A DNA stretch of 64,000 nt from Boswellia sacra (lineage: Eukaryota; Streptophyta; Magnoliopsida; Sapindales; Burseraceae), in the NCBI GenBank assembly GCA_013180625.2, contig SNVD02000262.1:62001-126000 (forward strand). Reading direction: 5' to 3'. Positions 22,868 to 34,879 of the stretch are shown piece after piece. Under the pieces are notes generated by a model. The model ran no database searches and had not been told where the DNA came from. It saw only the letters and a list, made by a program, of their open reading frames with translations. A program made the translations under genes and the position numbers. Positions within the stretch are counted from its first letter, which is position 1. Every line of letters starts with the position of its first letter.

Positions 22868-24174
22868 GTACCATTTCCATTTCTAGCCTATGGTTTCACC
22901 CACTAGCTTTTTGCACCCCAACCACCATTGATGGTTTTTCTAGTACCTTGCATGTGATCAATGGCCATACAATTGATGTCTGAATTGTATCAATTCAGGG
23001 GTTTATATATATATTCAGTAAAGTTAATCAATACACACATCAAGCTTGAAGAAGGCTATATGGATATTAAATTAAAGGCTTTCATAGTCAAGATAATGTC
23101 ATTCTGTAAAACTTATTGTCTTATCTTTAGCGAAACTTATTGATCAGATAATGCACATTGAGTTTCTATCATATATGTATGTAATTGATTTAGAATCATA
23201 GACATAAGCAACAACATGAAACTGCAAATACCATATGTAAAGAACCATGTTAAGTAATATTCATTTATAACGATAGGAAACAGTAACCTTGAGACCAAAT
23301 TAGTGACTTCCAATCTAGCAAATGATTATGTATGCAGCACGCTGTCCACTAATATGGCCCTAAATTTAAATCTAAAGCTCTTGTGCATTGGATTTTCTCC
23401 ATCAAGTTCCTAATATAGAAAATAATGGATTTACTCTCCAGCTTTGTTTTCGTTTATGGCTTCTGGTTCCACCCGCTAGCTTTTGCCTCACCACTACATT
23501 GGTTTGTCTTCTATCTTTGCATGTCTTAAATCAGTGGCAATTGACTTCACAACAGAGGGAATTCGTGTTTGGATTGAATTTTATTGATTTAATCTATACT
23601 TTTTTTTTACTATTTCTATCTTATTATTCAAATTGGAATCGCTAATAGAGATGAACCTTGAACGATGATAAGTTCAAATTGCTTACACAAGGAAGGTAGA
23701 ACTATTAATAAAAATTATTTCTTATTAATTAATTCAGGTTCTATTCAAGATAAAAACGAAATCAAAAAATGATTGGCTACTATTTTTATTACTTTATGAA
23801 ATTTTAATATAATTAATTAACTAAATTCATAATCTCATTAAGAAATGTTCAACTTTGGATTAATAATACTTATTTGATAAATCAGTCATGTTTGCTAAAG
23901 TCATTAGTTATATTTTCATGGCTTATGATTTGCCAAATGTATTACAAGTTATACATATTTCTTAAGATTGAAAATTTCATTGATACTAAGGTACAAAGAT
24001 TTTAATTAGTTTGAATATGAATTAAATTGATTCAAAATAATAAATTGATTCTCGTTAATATAATCAGCAACAGTATGTAAAACAAATGATTTTGATGGAA
24101 TGAGAAAATTTTAATTACATCATGTTAATGTAAATACTTCCAAAGTTTGATTTTGTGAGTTTTGTAATTAAAAT
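22868..24174. other. Unassigned DNA with a diverged direct repeat
   Basis: About 22,780-22,985 and 23,345-23,560 share diverged text (AGAGCTCTTGTC, TTTCACCCACTAGCTTTT, CTTTGCATGT-like), suggesting an older duplication of about 200 bp. An 85-codon frame at 23,388-23,645 lies inside the second copy and is not supported by the first. From 23,646 on the sequence is AT-rich with nothing recognisable. Confidence 0.45.
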
Positions 24175-24530
24175 TGTTAGAATCACCTGAAATTGTGTTT
24201 TAATTAATCAAATATATACACATCCCAATGCTAAAGCCTATCGTTTTAGGCTTGTTATCTAGGTCTCACAATAACCCCCTCCTGATGCTTATATATACCC
24301 TTCTAATCTTTGTTTAAGGTATGCACATTTCTCTAAACTCACTCTCACTCTCTCTCTTTAGAATTCTTTATTTTTGAGAGCTTCTCTCTTTAGGAAGCTC
24401 ACTTAAAGAATTATTATGTGCGAGAGACTGACTTGAGCACTAGAGAGTTCTCACCAGCATCAATGCTGACACCCTTGGTTATTGTCATTGTTTTTAGGAC
24501 CTTGACTTGTCAATCCAACTGAGCCTTAAC
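24175..24530 (+). repeat. Possible LTR fragment (gypsy type)
   Basis: Starts TGTTAGAATCACC. It has a TATA box (CTTATATATACCC, about 24,289), a CT-rich start region and the text GAGACTGACTTGAGCACTAGAG. A stretch like TGACTTGAGCGTCGGAG is a common landmark downstream of the TATA box in plant gypsy LTRs. No partner LTR or TSD was found, so this is a fragment at best. Confidence 0.4.
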
Positions 24531-24914
24531 TTGTTTTTTTTTTTCGTCATCCAAAAATCATGCATCAATAAAAATCTTTCTATAAATCGTGCAGTACTAT
24601 AGGCATCCAGTGATGATTAAATCTTTAAGAAGAAAAGGTTTAGATTGTTTTCATGTACTATTGTGATTTAAGATTGTAAAAGATCTTAGTAGTAAAAATT
24701 TCAAAGCTAGATACATAGATTCTAATTACTCACCATTAAAATTGAGTAAACTTGTAAGTAATAAATTTGGAGATCCATAACCTTTTTAAATAAATTTATA
24801 AGTAATATTATATGAACAAAATTTGTATGCAAAGTTGACGTGGAACCACTTATTCAATGCCACATTACTCATCATCATTTGTTACATCGATTTTCTTATA
24901 TTTATCATTATATT
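24531..24914. other. Unassigned AT-rich spacer before A2
   Basis: No gene or repeat seen. A2 begins at 24,915 after ATATT. Its partner target duplication cannot be tested because the A2 3' end is missing. Confidence 0.5.
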
Positions 24915-26448
24915 TGATGAACACTTAAATGTGTATGTTTCATAAGAGCTTAATTCATCATATTATACTAATAGTGTCATTAAATTGCTTGACTTAAACA
25001 TATTTGTAATTTTTGCAACTTTTGAATTAGTTTCATTTTGATTTTAGTTTTTTATGCAGGTTTGGTAAAATGGGCGTAACTTTCTATTCATAGATTAGAA
25101 TGATGCAAATCTTGATTTGATGGAAAGTTGATTAAATTATTGACGAAATTATATTTCATAAAGATCATGAAATTCGGGCGTTTAGTGGACCAAAATTGGG
25201 CTTGAAAATAACCCATCTACAGTTTCAGCCCAACCTAACTATGCCTCCGTATTTTAACCTTATATCTTCAAATGCGTATCCAAATTGTATGAATCAAGGC
25301 ATTCTAGAAAACTAAGAGAAATATCCACAACTTTTATGAAGACATGTGATCAAAATTATTAATATTTCGACATCAAAATTTATGGCCAAAGTCGGTGCAC
25401 ATGATCATCCAAATTGTCAAGTGCCTCCTTTGTAATTTGATAATTTTGTCACTTAATTATGTCTATAAATAGATGAAGTTGTGACTCAAAGAGGCATCTT
25501 GGCTCTTGGCTAGGATCTTTTAACATTGTGGTTTCTCTCTTGTGTTTTGTTCTCTTAATATTATTAATAAATCCTTTTCTTCTTGCAATTTATTTCTTTC
25601 TTCCATAATGTCTTGCTAAATTCTCTCTTGCTAAGCTGAAAGGGTGAAACCCTTGATATAAGAATGAGGATTTTCTAACCCTTTGATATGTGCTTAAAAA
25701 TCATAATCTTGTGTTGTTTATTTTATATGTTTTATATTTATTTTCTTAATCAATCTTGACACCACTTATAAACTAGAGGTCTTAATCCATTATAGACAAT
25801 CTTTGGTACATCAAATGCTTGGATCCTTGTATGTTCCTTACCAACACAAGTCTAGTTAGAAACATTGATTTGTTATAGACATATGATGATTGGCACATTG
25901 GATGCTTGAACCCATTTACAATAAGTGGTATAAATATTGGTAATGAAACAAATATAATTCATATAACTAAAATGGGCTTAAATGAAATACCTTTCGATTG
26001 GAACCTTCCTGATGTGTGGATTCCAATTGAGTTATAATGGGTTTATTTATCCTTATTTGATATATCAAGGGCGGATCCCCTAACCTTAGCTTTCACTGTT
26101 ATTGTGTTAATTTATCTTACTTGTGTATTTCATTTATTCTCGTTTGGAAGCTTATGAAATTGTTCTTTCATTTGCTATGGTAGGTTTCACCACCTATTTC
26201 CATGGATGGTTTTACTACCTCTTATTTTTTATTTATATTTGACTAGTTGATTGTACTGCCTACCATCTTTACTTTTATTTGTTAATATTGTCTTATTCTT
26301 GTTTCTTATTTGAATTATTTATATCATATTTGCTCTTCTTTTAGTCTGTATTACTAAATCTCCTTCCTTGTGGATCAACACTGGTCTTATCAAGTTTATC
26401 AGTTTGACACTTCTATACTTGGGAGATAATCCTTTTTTGGATGTGTCA
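24915..26448 (+). repeat. 5' LTR of A2
   Basis: LTR of 1,534 bp from TGATGAACAC to GGATGTGTCA. A TATA box (TCTATAAATAG) lies at 25,462-25,472. It reads opposite to the LTRs of A1 and A3, matching the plus orientation of A2 pol. Confidence 0.9.
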
Positions 26449-26454
26449 AATTTT

Positions 26455-26473
26455 TAGCATCGTTGGCCGAGAA
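26455..26473 (+). promoter_or_regulatory. Decayed primer-binding site of A2
   Basis: TAGCATCGTTGGCCGAGAA aligns with the tRNA-Asp-type site of A1 (TGGCGCTGTTGCCGGGGA) with several mismatches. It sits at the same distance from the LTR. Confidence 0.6.
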
Positions 26474-26499
26474 GGCAAAATTTGGCGCACAAAATTGCA

Positions 26500-27565
26500 A
26501 ATATTCCTTTTACCAATGTTGGGATAGGTACAAAGAATTGCTTAGTACCTATCCCTACCATCAATTTGAAACTTAGAGATTGGTTTCAAATTTCTATGGA
26601 AGGTTAACACCTCGAGATAGGCAATTAGTAGAACTAATGTGTAATGGGTAATTTTGAGACAAAGGCCCAGAGGAAGCAATTGACTATCTGGACTTACTAG
26701 AAGAAAAGCCCAAAATTGGGACACTGTTGGCGACTATGAGGTACTTAGCAAAACCTTACCCTCGACATCCAGTAGAGGCATTTATAACCTTAGGAAAGAC
26801 CATGACTTTCATGCTAAATATGCATCTCTACCTAGAAAAGTCGAGGCTTTGGAAATGAAGGAAATGAAAAAGAGTAGTCAATTAAAGTCCTTTCAAGAAA
26901 CTATTTGTCACATTTGTCATATGTATGACCATCCTATTGATGATTATCCAACTTTGCTTGCTTTTAGGGAATGTCTATATGAACAAACCAATGTATTAAA
27001 CACTTTTAAAAGGCCTAATCACAATCCATTATTCACAAACTTACAATCTCAGTTGGAGAAATCATCCCAATTTCAGTCAGAAGATTGACAATCATGCACA
27101 ATCTTCACAAGCCCCCTTTCAAACACATAAAAAATTTAAAAATTCTCATGATCATGCATCATATGTTCCTCCTCCTAAAAAGGATCTTGAAGAAACATTG
27201 CATTCATTTACTATAAAGCAAAAGACCTTTAATACTCAAACTTCTCAAACATTAGCAAATTTGACAAGCACTCTTGCAAAATTTGCATCTACATTTAATA
27301 TCCAAGAAAAAGAGAAATTTCTTTCTCAAACATTGCAAAACCCCAAAGATCAATCTAAATCAAGGACAGGAAGTTCAAATAGCCATTATTTCGACAAAGC
27401 CAAATCAGTCATGACCCTTCGTAATGGTAAGGTTGTCAAAAAACATATTTTTAAACTTTATAAGAATGAAGATGAATCGATCTCTAAGGTAAGGAAGAGT
27501 TTAGTATGACAACACCTAGCGAAAAGGAAACCAAATCCCTACCTGTGTCACCATTTCCTTAAAAT
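26500..27565 (+). pseudogene. Gag remnant of A2, N-terminal two thirds deleted
   Basis: The leader jumps from GGCGCACAAAATTGC straight into the Gag region matching CWDRYKELL in A3 (here CQCWDRYK-like text around 26,510-26,560). The MKIWS start and the main Gag core are therefore gone. The zinc knuckle reads CHICHMYDHPIDDYPTL (26,849-27,088 frame); its last Cys has become Tyr. The linker VMTLRNGKVVKKHIF follows at 27,198-27,509. Stops interrupt every part. Confidence 0.78.
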
Positions 27566-27599
27566 TTACCACTCATAAGAAGCCAAACCACAACTCTAA

Positions 27600-28488
27600 A
27601 ATTTTTGAAATTTTAAAAGAGGTAAAAGTCAATATTCCTTTGCTAGATGTGATTAAACAGGTACCTTCTTATGCCAAATTTTTTAAAGATTTGTATACCG
27701 TGGAAAGAAAATTAAATGTGGAAAAAAAGGTTTTTCAAGCTGAACAAGTGAATGGTATTCTTCAGAATAATAATGCTATGAAATATAAGGATCCTGATTG
27801 TCCTACAATTTTATGCAGTATTGGAGAACATAAAGTTGAACAAGCTTTACTTGATCTTGGTGGTAGTGTGAATTTGCTTCCATATTCAGTTTTTAAAAAC
27901 TCAATTTAGGTGAGTTGAAACCAACTTTGTGACTCTTTTGCTTTCTAATAGATCAATTAAAGTCCCTGGAGGAATCGTTGAAGATGTGTTAGTTCAAGTC
28001 GATAAATTCATATATCCTGTGGATTTTATCATCTTGGATACACAACCGGTAGAAGTATGTAATCTAATTCTACTTATTTTAAGGTGTCCATTTTTAGTAA
28101 CTTCTAATGCTTTGATTAGTTGTAGGAATGGAGTCATGAAGTTGTCATTTGGGAATATGACATTGAGCTCTTTAATATGTGCAAGCAACCACATGAAGAA
28201 GAGGATGAAAATGAGGAAGCTAATATGATTAAAATTGTTATAGAAGACCATATCCAATTTTTCTAGCCCTTTGCAAACCTATTTAGTCAATTTATTAGAA
28301 TCAAGTATCAACTAAAGCATAATCTTTCTAATATATGTTCCTTACTCGATTGTACATAGGTAATGGAAAATAAAGGCCTAAAACCATGATTTGAAGAATT
28401 AGGACAAATGAATGAAATCAAGAAAGAGAAAGCTCCCAAGTTAGAATTAAAGCCCTTACCTGAAGGACTTAAATACCCATATCTTAGG
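27600..28488 (+). pseudogene. Protease region of A2, cut by N1
   Basis: Aspartic protease of Pol. The active-site region reads LLDLGGSVNLLPYSVF (27,640-27,909 frame; the usual Ala is Gly). A frameshift precedes VTLLLSNRSIKVPGG-like text (27,929-28,228). The linker ends ELKPLPEGLKYPYL at about 28,486, where N1 is inserted. The reading resumes at 50,031. Confidence 0.82.
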
Positions 28489-30416
28489 TGTGAACGAGGC
28501 TTTCATCTTGCCAAAGAATTTGCAACCATGGCATTATGTCAAAGCCTTTTTTCAGACTTAAGAGAACACATACGAGCCATGGGCACGTATAGAGAAATGG
28601 AGTCGCCACCTAATTATTTAATTAGGAATGAATTGGGGCAACCTGATCCCTCATTTTAGGACTCAAACTACCCTCAATCCTTCAGAGATGGGTTTAGGAA
28701 GTTAGATACAAGCCATTAACTTATCCTAGATCAAAATCTGACCTCCACTAGGGTATACCAAATAGGAATATCTCATTTAGATATATAGTCCACTTAGTGT
28801 TGTTCGTTTTATGCACACATTTCAAGTTTTATTTTCATTAATCATGTGAATTATATTCAACCAAAGTAGTAGTATATTCATATATAGAAAGAGGGAGGAT
28901 AATAGATTACATTTCCTTCAAACATGGGAGTGGAGGAAGAGGATCACATTACTTTGTTCTTCAACAATAATAAATTCGATAAAGAACACATTCAATCAAT
29001 TATAAGTGATGGTCCCTCACCACTAATGTGATTCCACAACCACTTCATGGCATCATATAATAGCGCTTCTAAACACGATACATATATATTCATTGCATAC
29101 TCACATGTTCATAAATCACTTAATTCAACATAAAGCCATAATCTAGTATCATGGCATTCTACTATAGATTTGATAATTCTATCACCATAATTCTATCTAT
29201 TACTTATTCTAGAACAATTCATATTAATTCATATTATCGTGGCATTTCTAACCTAAACATGGTTATCATGGCATATTATAGCATAATCATGACATTTCTA
29301 GCTTAATTTAAATAATTAAAGTCAGACAAGGCTCTTCTAGCCCAATCAAACCATTCAAATGTAATATGGTAATTCTGACCTATTATATTCTATTTCTCAG
29401 CATATACTAAAGCAAATATAAATTCTCCTAGCATGATTCCAATCATGTGCTCCTAAGCATGATTCTACGCATTCGTAAAGGAAATTAAATTCCTAAATAT
29501 TATTCTAATAAAGAAGGGATAACGGACTTGCCTCGACACATTTATCCATCTCACAAAACAAGAAAAAAGGTTAAACAATTCGTAAAACCCTAAACATGCT
29601 CCTAAGTGATAAAATAAATTCTCAACATACTTGTTCTAAGCATAAATAAACATGATCATGCCAATTCTAAGTGAGAAAAATAAACCAGAAGATAAGAGGG
29701 GGAAGAGATGACTGCTCTTAAGACGGACCCTTTTGTGATTTAGAGTAATAGAACGCTTAAAAATCTTTAAACTATAAAAGACTTCTCGAATTCTTGAGCG
29801 TGTCTTCAAGAGGTAAAAGAGATGATTATATTCAATCCGTGTGTCCTGAAAAAAGAGCCAAGGAGGGAGAGGGTTTATATAGTTGAAGGTTGAAGTTGAA
29901 AAAGGAATCAAAAATCAAAATAGGAAGGTTTATAATGAGATTTTCAAAAATTAGAGGGAGAACAATTAGGCAGCTATTGGCAAATCGTCGGATGACTGTT
30001 TGATAGCAGAGTAGTTGTCAATCGATAGTGGAGCAACTATTTGATAGTCAGGCAATGGTTGGTCAATAGTCGCACGGCTGTTCTCCTTCAATCTTTCCTA
30101 TGTTGGCACTTTGTAGTGCAGCCCCTTTTGACCTTCATCTATTTGATTGTGCATAACTTTTTAAGTTCAACTCTAATTCACTATCTATAAATTTTTATGA
30201 AAACTAGACATCCGTAGCTTCGTAACAGTTATGACTCATCAATAGACTCCTTTTGGATTAATTTTTGTGACTTTTTGAAGTCACATGTCAGTTTTTAAGA
30301 CCTATCATCAATTCCTTCTCGCCTTTTTTTTCTTGGCTTCTAAGGGCATTTTGATCATTTTTATTACTCGACATTCATCTTTATTTCATCATTGAGCATC
30401 AAAAATAATGTCTACA
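28489..30416 (-). repeat. 3' LTR of N1
   Basis: LTR of 1,928 bp, TGTGAACG to ATGTCTACA on the plus strand, which is TGTAGACAT to CGTTCACA in element orientation. A TATA box (CTATATAAACCC on the minus strand) lies at about 29,873-29,884. Confidence 0.9.
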
Positions 30417-30679
30417 GGTTACCCTCTACCTTAGAGAGGTTTGTGAGACACAAATGTCTACAAAGTATTCTCACCTCGTCTTTCCTTCTTCCATCTTCAC
30501 ATCTCTACCGTCATCTTCATTCTATCAAACTTTCTCGTCATCTTCTTTCTCTCCTTCTACTCCTACAAAAAGTGTGCCCATTCGAGGGCTGATGATGTGC
30601 CCATTCAAGAGCTAAGGTGCCCATTGAAGGGCTAATATGCCCAATTGAGGCCTAGAAAGTATCTTTATGATGATGTGAC

Positions 30680-31000
30680 GAAACACTCTTTACTACACCT
30701 ACTTCTTAGGATTTCTAACACTTTTCGGTACACCTACTTCCTAGGGTTTGGTAGCACCCTTTATTGCGCCTATTTTAAAGGCTTCAAACACTCTTACGTG
30801 CACTTATTTCTTAGAGTTTCCAACACTATGTAGTGCGCTTCTTCTTAGGGCTTATGCCGATTCTAAGGGCTTAAAATACTCTTAAGTACACCTACTTCTT
30901 AGGGTTTCCAACACTCTTTAGTGCACCTTTTCTTAAGGCTTCTGTCTATTCTAAAAGCTTAAAACACTCTTAAATGCATCTATTTCTTAGGGTTTCCTTC
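30680..31000. repeat. Degenerate array of about 36 bp in N1
   Basis: Repeats of the pattern GTGCACCTACTTCTTAGG followed by GTTTCCAACACTCTT, about eight or nine degenerate copies. Part of the N1 3' region. Confidence 0.7.
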
Positions 31001-31929
31001 TAATGCATGCCCACTGGAAAAACGTCTATCATGCATTGTTTCGCGATCTTTGGACCTCTTTATTCTTCATGCCTTCGGCTAAGTATTCCTCGTTCTTTCT
31101 TTGATATCTTTAGACTTTACATTCGTTGGGTTTCATGCCCTCTTTTGAGTATTCCTTTTTTCTTGATTTCTTTTTGTCCACTGGAGAAAAATTCTTGATT
31201 TGATATACTTTGGCATTCTTTATTCCTGTTCTCTTCAGATTTTACATTGTAGGGCCCTTCACTAGGGAATTCTCATCATGTTATTGATTCTTTGACTCAT
31301 TAGGGATCTCTCCATTGTTCGCCCAAGTTCCTGCAAAATGTCAAACATCTCTCGATAATTTCAAAATTAATTTAAATTTTATTTCATTCTACGTTTTCTT
31401 CAACAATCTACTTTCTAGTCTCTCGAGGAATTCTTCTATATGACTCCACTCGAAGATTCCATCAATTGATGTTACTCAACTTTCCTTGTGAGTTGCTAAG
31501 CCATGGCTGGGTGCTTATCACTGGCACATTAGAAAATTCTTTCAGTCCTAAGGTCAATGTCAATTTTTTCTTCTATTTTTTTTTCTTTTCTCTATTTTCC
31601 CTCTCTTCTTTTCTCTTTCCCTCACTTTTTTCTTGCCCTTCCAACTATCTAACAATAAATCTTCTTCTTTATTTTTTTCAAAGTGACCTTCTATTTTTAA
31701 GGGGATATTCTTTCTTTAAAGTGGATGCCTTCTTCAAGAGAGATGTTTTCTTTAAAGTAAACATCAAACTTGAACTTCCTCTTTCAAAATAATGTTCCTC
31801 TTTGATTGTCTTTAACTATGGCAGTTCTCATTTTTATGGTACTCTTCATCATATTATTATTTGTTTTAGGCATCTTGTACATGGCACTACTTTAATTGTT
31901 TGAACATGTCATGCTGCTTCAGGTGATCA

Positions 31930-32188
31930 AGATGGAGTTGCCTTCGCATATTGTCCTATTTAAGGGAAATTTCATCGAGATGGCAGATGGTGCTGCTTAC
32001 GGGAAGTCTCATCAAGATAGAGCTGACTTTGCACATCGTGCTACTTGAGAGAAATCTCATTGAGATCAAGCTACCTTTGCACACCACGCTTCTTGAGATA
32101 AGTCTTATCAAGACTAAAGTTATCTTTTTACATTGTGCTACTTGAGAGGAGTCTCATCGAGACTGAGCTATTCGATCCATGCTGCTTG
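31930..32188. repeat. Degenerate array of about 45 bp in N1
   Basis: About five copies of GCTACTTGAGAGAAATCTCAT plus a variable half (GAGATCAAGCTGACTTTGCA-like). It grades into the next array through the shared words CATCGTGCT and CTTGTACATC. Confidence 0.65.
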
Positions 32189-32507
32189 TACATCGTGTTG
32201 AATTAAGGAGCCTAATCTAGGTGATTGCATATCATGCTAAACTGACGAGCCTTATCCAAGTGGTTTGCACATCGTACTAAACTGACAAGCCTGATCCAGG
32301 TGGCTTGTACATCATGCTGAACTGACGAGCCTGACCCAGATAGCTTGTACATCATGTTGAACTGACGAGCTTGACCCAGGTGGCTTGTACATCATGCTCA
32401 ACTAACGACCTTGATCCAGGCGGCTTGCACATCATGTTGAATTGATAAGCTTGATCTAGGTGGCTTGTAAATCATGCTAAACTGATGAGCCTGATCCATG
32501 CGGCTTG
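32189..32507. repeat. 40-bp tandem array in N1, eight units
   Basis: Eight units (first 39 bp, then seven of 40 bp). A typical unit starts TACATCATGCTGAACTGACG and ends CCAGGTGGCTTG. Unit starts fall at 32,189, 32,228, 32,268 and so on, every 40 bp to 32,508, which indicates slippage or unequal exchange. Confidence 0.88.
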
Positions 32508-32546
32508 TACATTATGCTATTTTGACTAGGTATCATTGAGGTTGAC

Positions 32547-32850
32547 TTGCACTTTGTGCTACTTCAATTGGATTCCATCAAGACTGTCTTGCACATCATG
32601 TTGCTTCGATTTGGTCTCATCAAGACTGATTTGCACATCGTGCTGCTTTAATTGGGTCTCATTGAGACTAACTTGCACATTATGCTACTTCGATTGGGTC
32701 TCATCAAGAATGATTTGCACATCGTGCTACTTTGATTGGGTCTCATTGAGATTGTCTTGCACATTATGCAACTCGATTGGGTCTCATCAAGACTGACTTG
32801 AATACCGTGCTGCTTCAATTAGGTCGTATCGAGACTGATTTGCACATGTT
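32547..32850. repeat. 42-bp tandem array in N1
   Basis: About seven units of 41-43 bp. The pattern starts CTTGCACATCGTGCTACTTC and continues GATTGGGTCTCATCAAGAC. Because 42 is a multiple of three, one frame stays open for 86 codons (32,536-32,796) as a 14-residue repeat. I treat that frame as a by-product of the array. Confidence 0.82.
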
Positions 32851-34879
32851 ACTGCTATTACTATTCTCCTAAGTGTTGAGCCCATTTCTATTGCGGTTAC
32901 CCCCACTATTTCATACTGTATTATCATTCCATAGAACTCAATAACTTTTTGACTATGCTTCATTTTGGATTATGCTTCCTATGAGAAAAGAATTTATGAT
33001 TCATGCATGCGTGCTACATGCTAACGCCAAATATGTATGCTTTTTGGGCTAGACAATCATAAAGGGCACAAATTGACCCTGGCCCAGCTTGTTTTTCTTA
33101 TGAAAGGATAATGAAGATGACTTAGTGACGAGCAAGGGGGAAATTTCGGTACTATAGACTCATGCAAATGAATCTTCAAATGCTCAAAACAATCTTTTAG
33201 CAAATAGTTAGTCTGCCTATTTCAGGCACCACTTCTTACACTTCCCTCGAGATAATTGAGGCAATTCTATCTATCATGATTTTCAAGATGGTTAGGGCAA
33301 CTCTTTACCCCCTTGCTTCTTTTCTTTCTCAAGATAATGGGCAATTCTTTACCCTCTGTTTCTTCTCACTCCTCAAGATGAATGGGCAATTCTTTGCCTC
33401 TTGTATGAAGAGTTTAGAACTATCTTGGGAATTTCTTCATTTAGTTTTAAGCGCATTATTCCTCCTTATTGGAAGACATCCTTGTTGGATGAAATGGCTA
33501 GTTTCGTCTATATATCTTGGTTCATCATTATCGGTGGCAAGGTTGCCCTTTTTTAATATTCTTGGTGGGAACTATTGGCAAATTTTCTTCTTCCTGACAA
33601 TGTTTTCAACACACCTAATAGCCTTCAATAATAAGTTGAAATGCTAAATGTGAGTTGTGTATCAATTTGATTCACATTTGAATTCTTCAAAGATTTCTCA
33701 AATTCAATAGCTCAAAGGTATTGCATTGACATTGTGACTGTTCACAATTTCGACTTTAATGCAGAATTATTTCATTCAAGATTCTTCATGCGTGTGTGTG
33801 TGTGTATAGGCAATCATGCTTCACACTTTGAAACTCGATAGCTTTATGCGAATAAGAGCCCAATCTCTAAAGAGAAAAGGACTACCATAAGCCCCTTTTT
33901 CACACCACTCTCTACTAGTATAGGCTGATCAAAACATCAAGGATCATTACAGCTTTTTCAAGCTTGCACTGTCAGGCTTGGGTCAAGATATGATAAGGGA
34001 AATTATAAAGTTAACACATGTAGTCATACAACCATTCTAGGTGGTAACTGAGAGCATCAACTCATTTTCAGTAGCATGTTTATTACAATTTTGAATGCCC
34101 ACACCTCCACCACATTTGCTTTGCTTTCAATTTTGAGTGGCTACACCTCTAAACTTGATGAGCGATAGGATTAGCACTCTTTTCTTATTTTCTATTTTTC
34201 TTTTTCTTTTTCTTTTCTTTTCTTCTTTTTTCTTTTTCTTCTATTTTCTTTCTCTCTCTTTTTTTTTTTAACTCAAAGTTGCACAAAACTTGTCAAATTT
34301 CTTTCATCCTTTCATAAGCATGACTCTCAATGCCCTTTTCTAGAGTGTTCATATGTTATGAGTGAAGGGTACTAAATAGGAAAAATTTTCTAGTAGTAAG
34401 ATAAAATTTGTGGTTTGACAAAGAAAAGGCTTGATTAGGCTCAATGGGATACACTATAAATTTTGTGGTTTGACAAAGAAAATGCTTGATTAGGCTCAAT
34501 GGGGTAGACTAGGGAAATAAATCATAATTAGGTGTGCTTGCAAGTTCCATCTATCTAAAGGAGGCCTAAATCTTCCCTCGTATTGTGAAGCCTAGGATTT
34601 CGCCTCGACTAGTGATCAAACAAGTTCTAGAGTCTTATAAGATCTCAACACATAACTCTATTAATATAAAGTTTCTCTAAGTGATATATAAAGTTCCATA
34701 TTCATGCTACTGTGCTCAAATGATTGAACAATCAAGAATGAAATTCATCTAGCAAAAAGAGTCAAGCATGCAAACAACACAATCTCATGTATTATCATGA
34801 CTTTATCAATGATCATCAAAAGAACACATAACTCACAAACATAATATTCTTAAACAAAGTATTTCAAAACATCATTATT

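Larger units (their letters stand above)
30417..34879 (-). other. Non-coding 3' region of N1 with multiple tandem arrays
   Basis: Replaces pol. From the LTR inward it holds short GTGCCCATT repeats (about 30,563-30,655), arrays of about 36, 45, 40 and 42 bp (listed separately), and an imperfect repeat of about 50 bp at 33,240-33,420 (CAAGATGGTTAGGGCAACTC-like). There is also a (GT)n tract near 33,791-33,805, a pyrimidine-rich tract at 34,185-34,275, and a duplicated 57-bp segment at about 34,391-34,505 (GTGGTTTGACAAAGAAAA). No protein domain was found on either strand. Confidence 0.7.

Noticed and set aside
23388..23645. 85-codon frame in the A1-A2 spacer
   Set aside because: It sits in a diverged duplicate whose other copy does not keep the frame. 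No domain.
31466..31792. 108-codon hydrophobic frame in the N1 3' region
   Set aside because: Phe/Leu/Ser-rich translation of a pyrimidine-rich tract, and not conserved in E1'. A membrane protein is not supported.
32189..32850. Possible CRISPR-like repeat-spacer array
   Set aside because: The repeats are contiguous tandem units without unique spacers, in plant retroelement DNA.
33276..33647. 123-codon frame in the N1 3' region
   Set aside because: It begins in a repeat of about 50 bp and shows no domain. Treated as chance.
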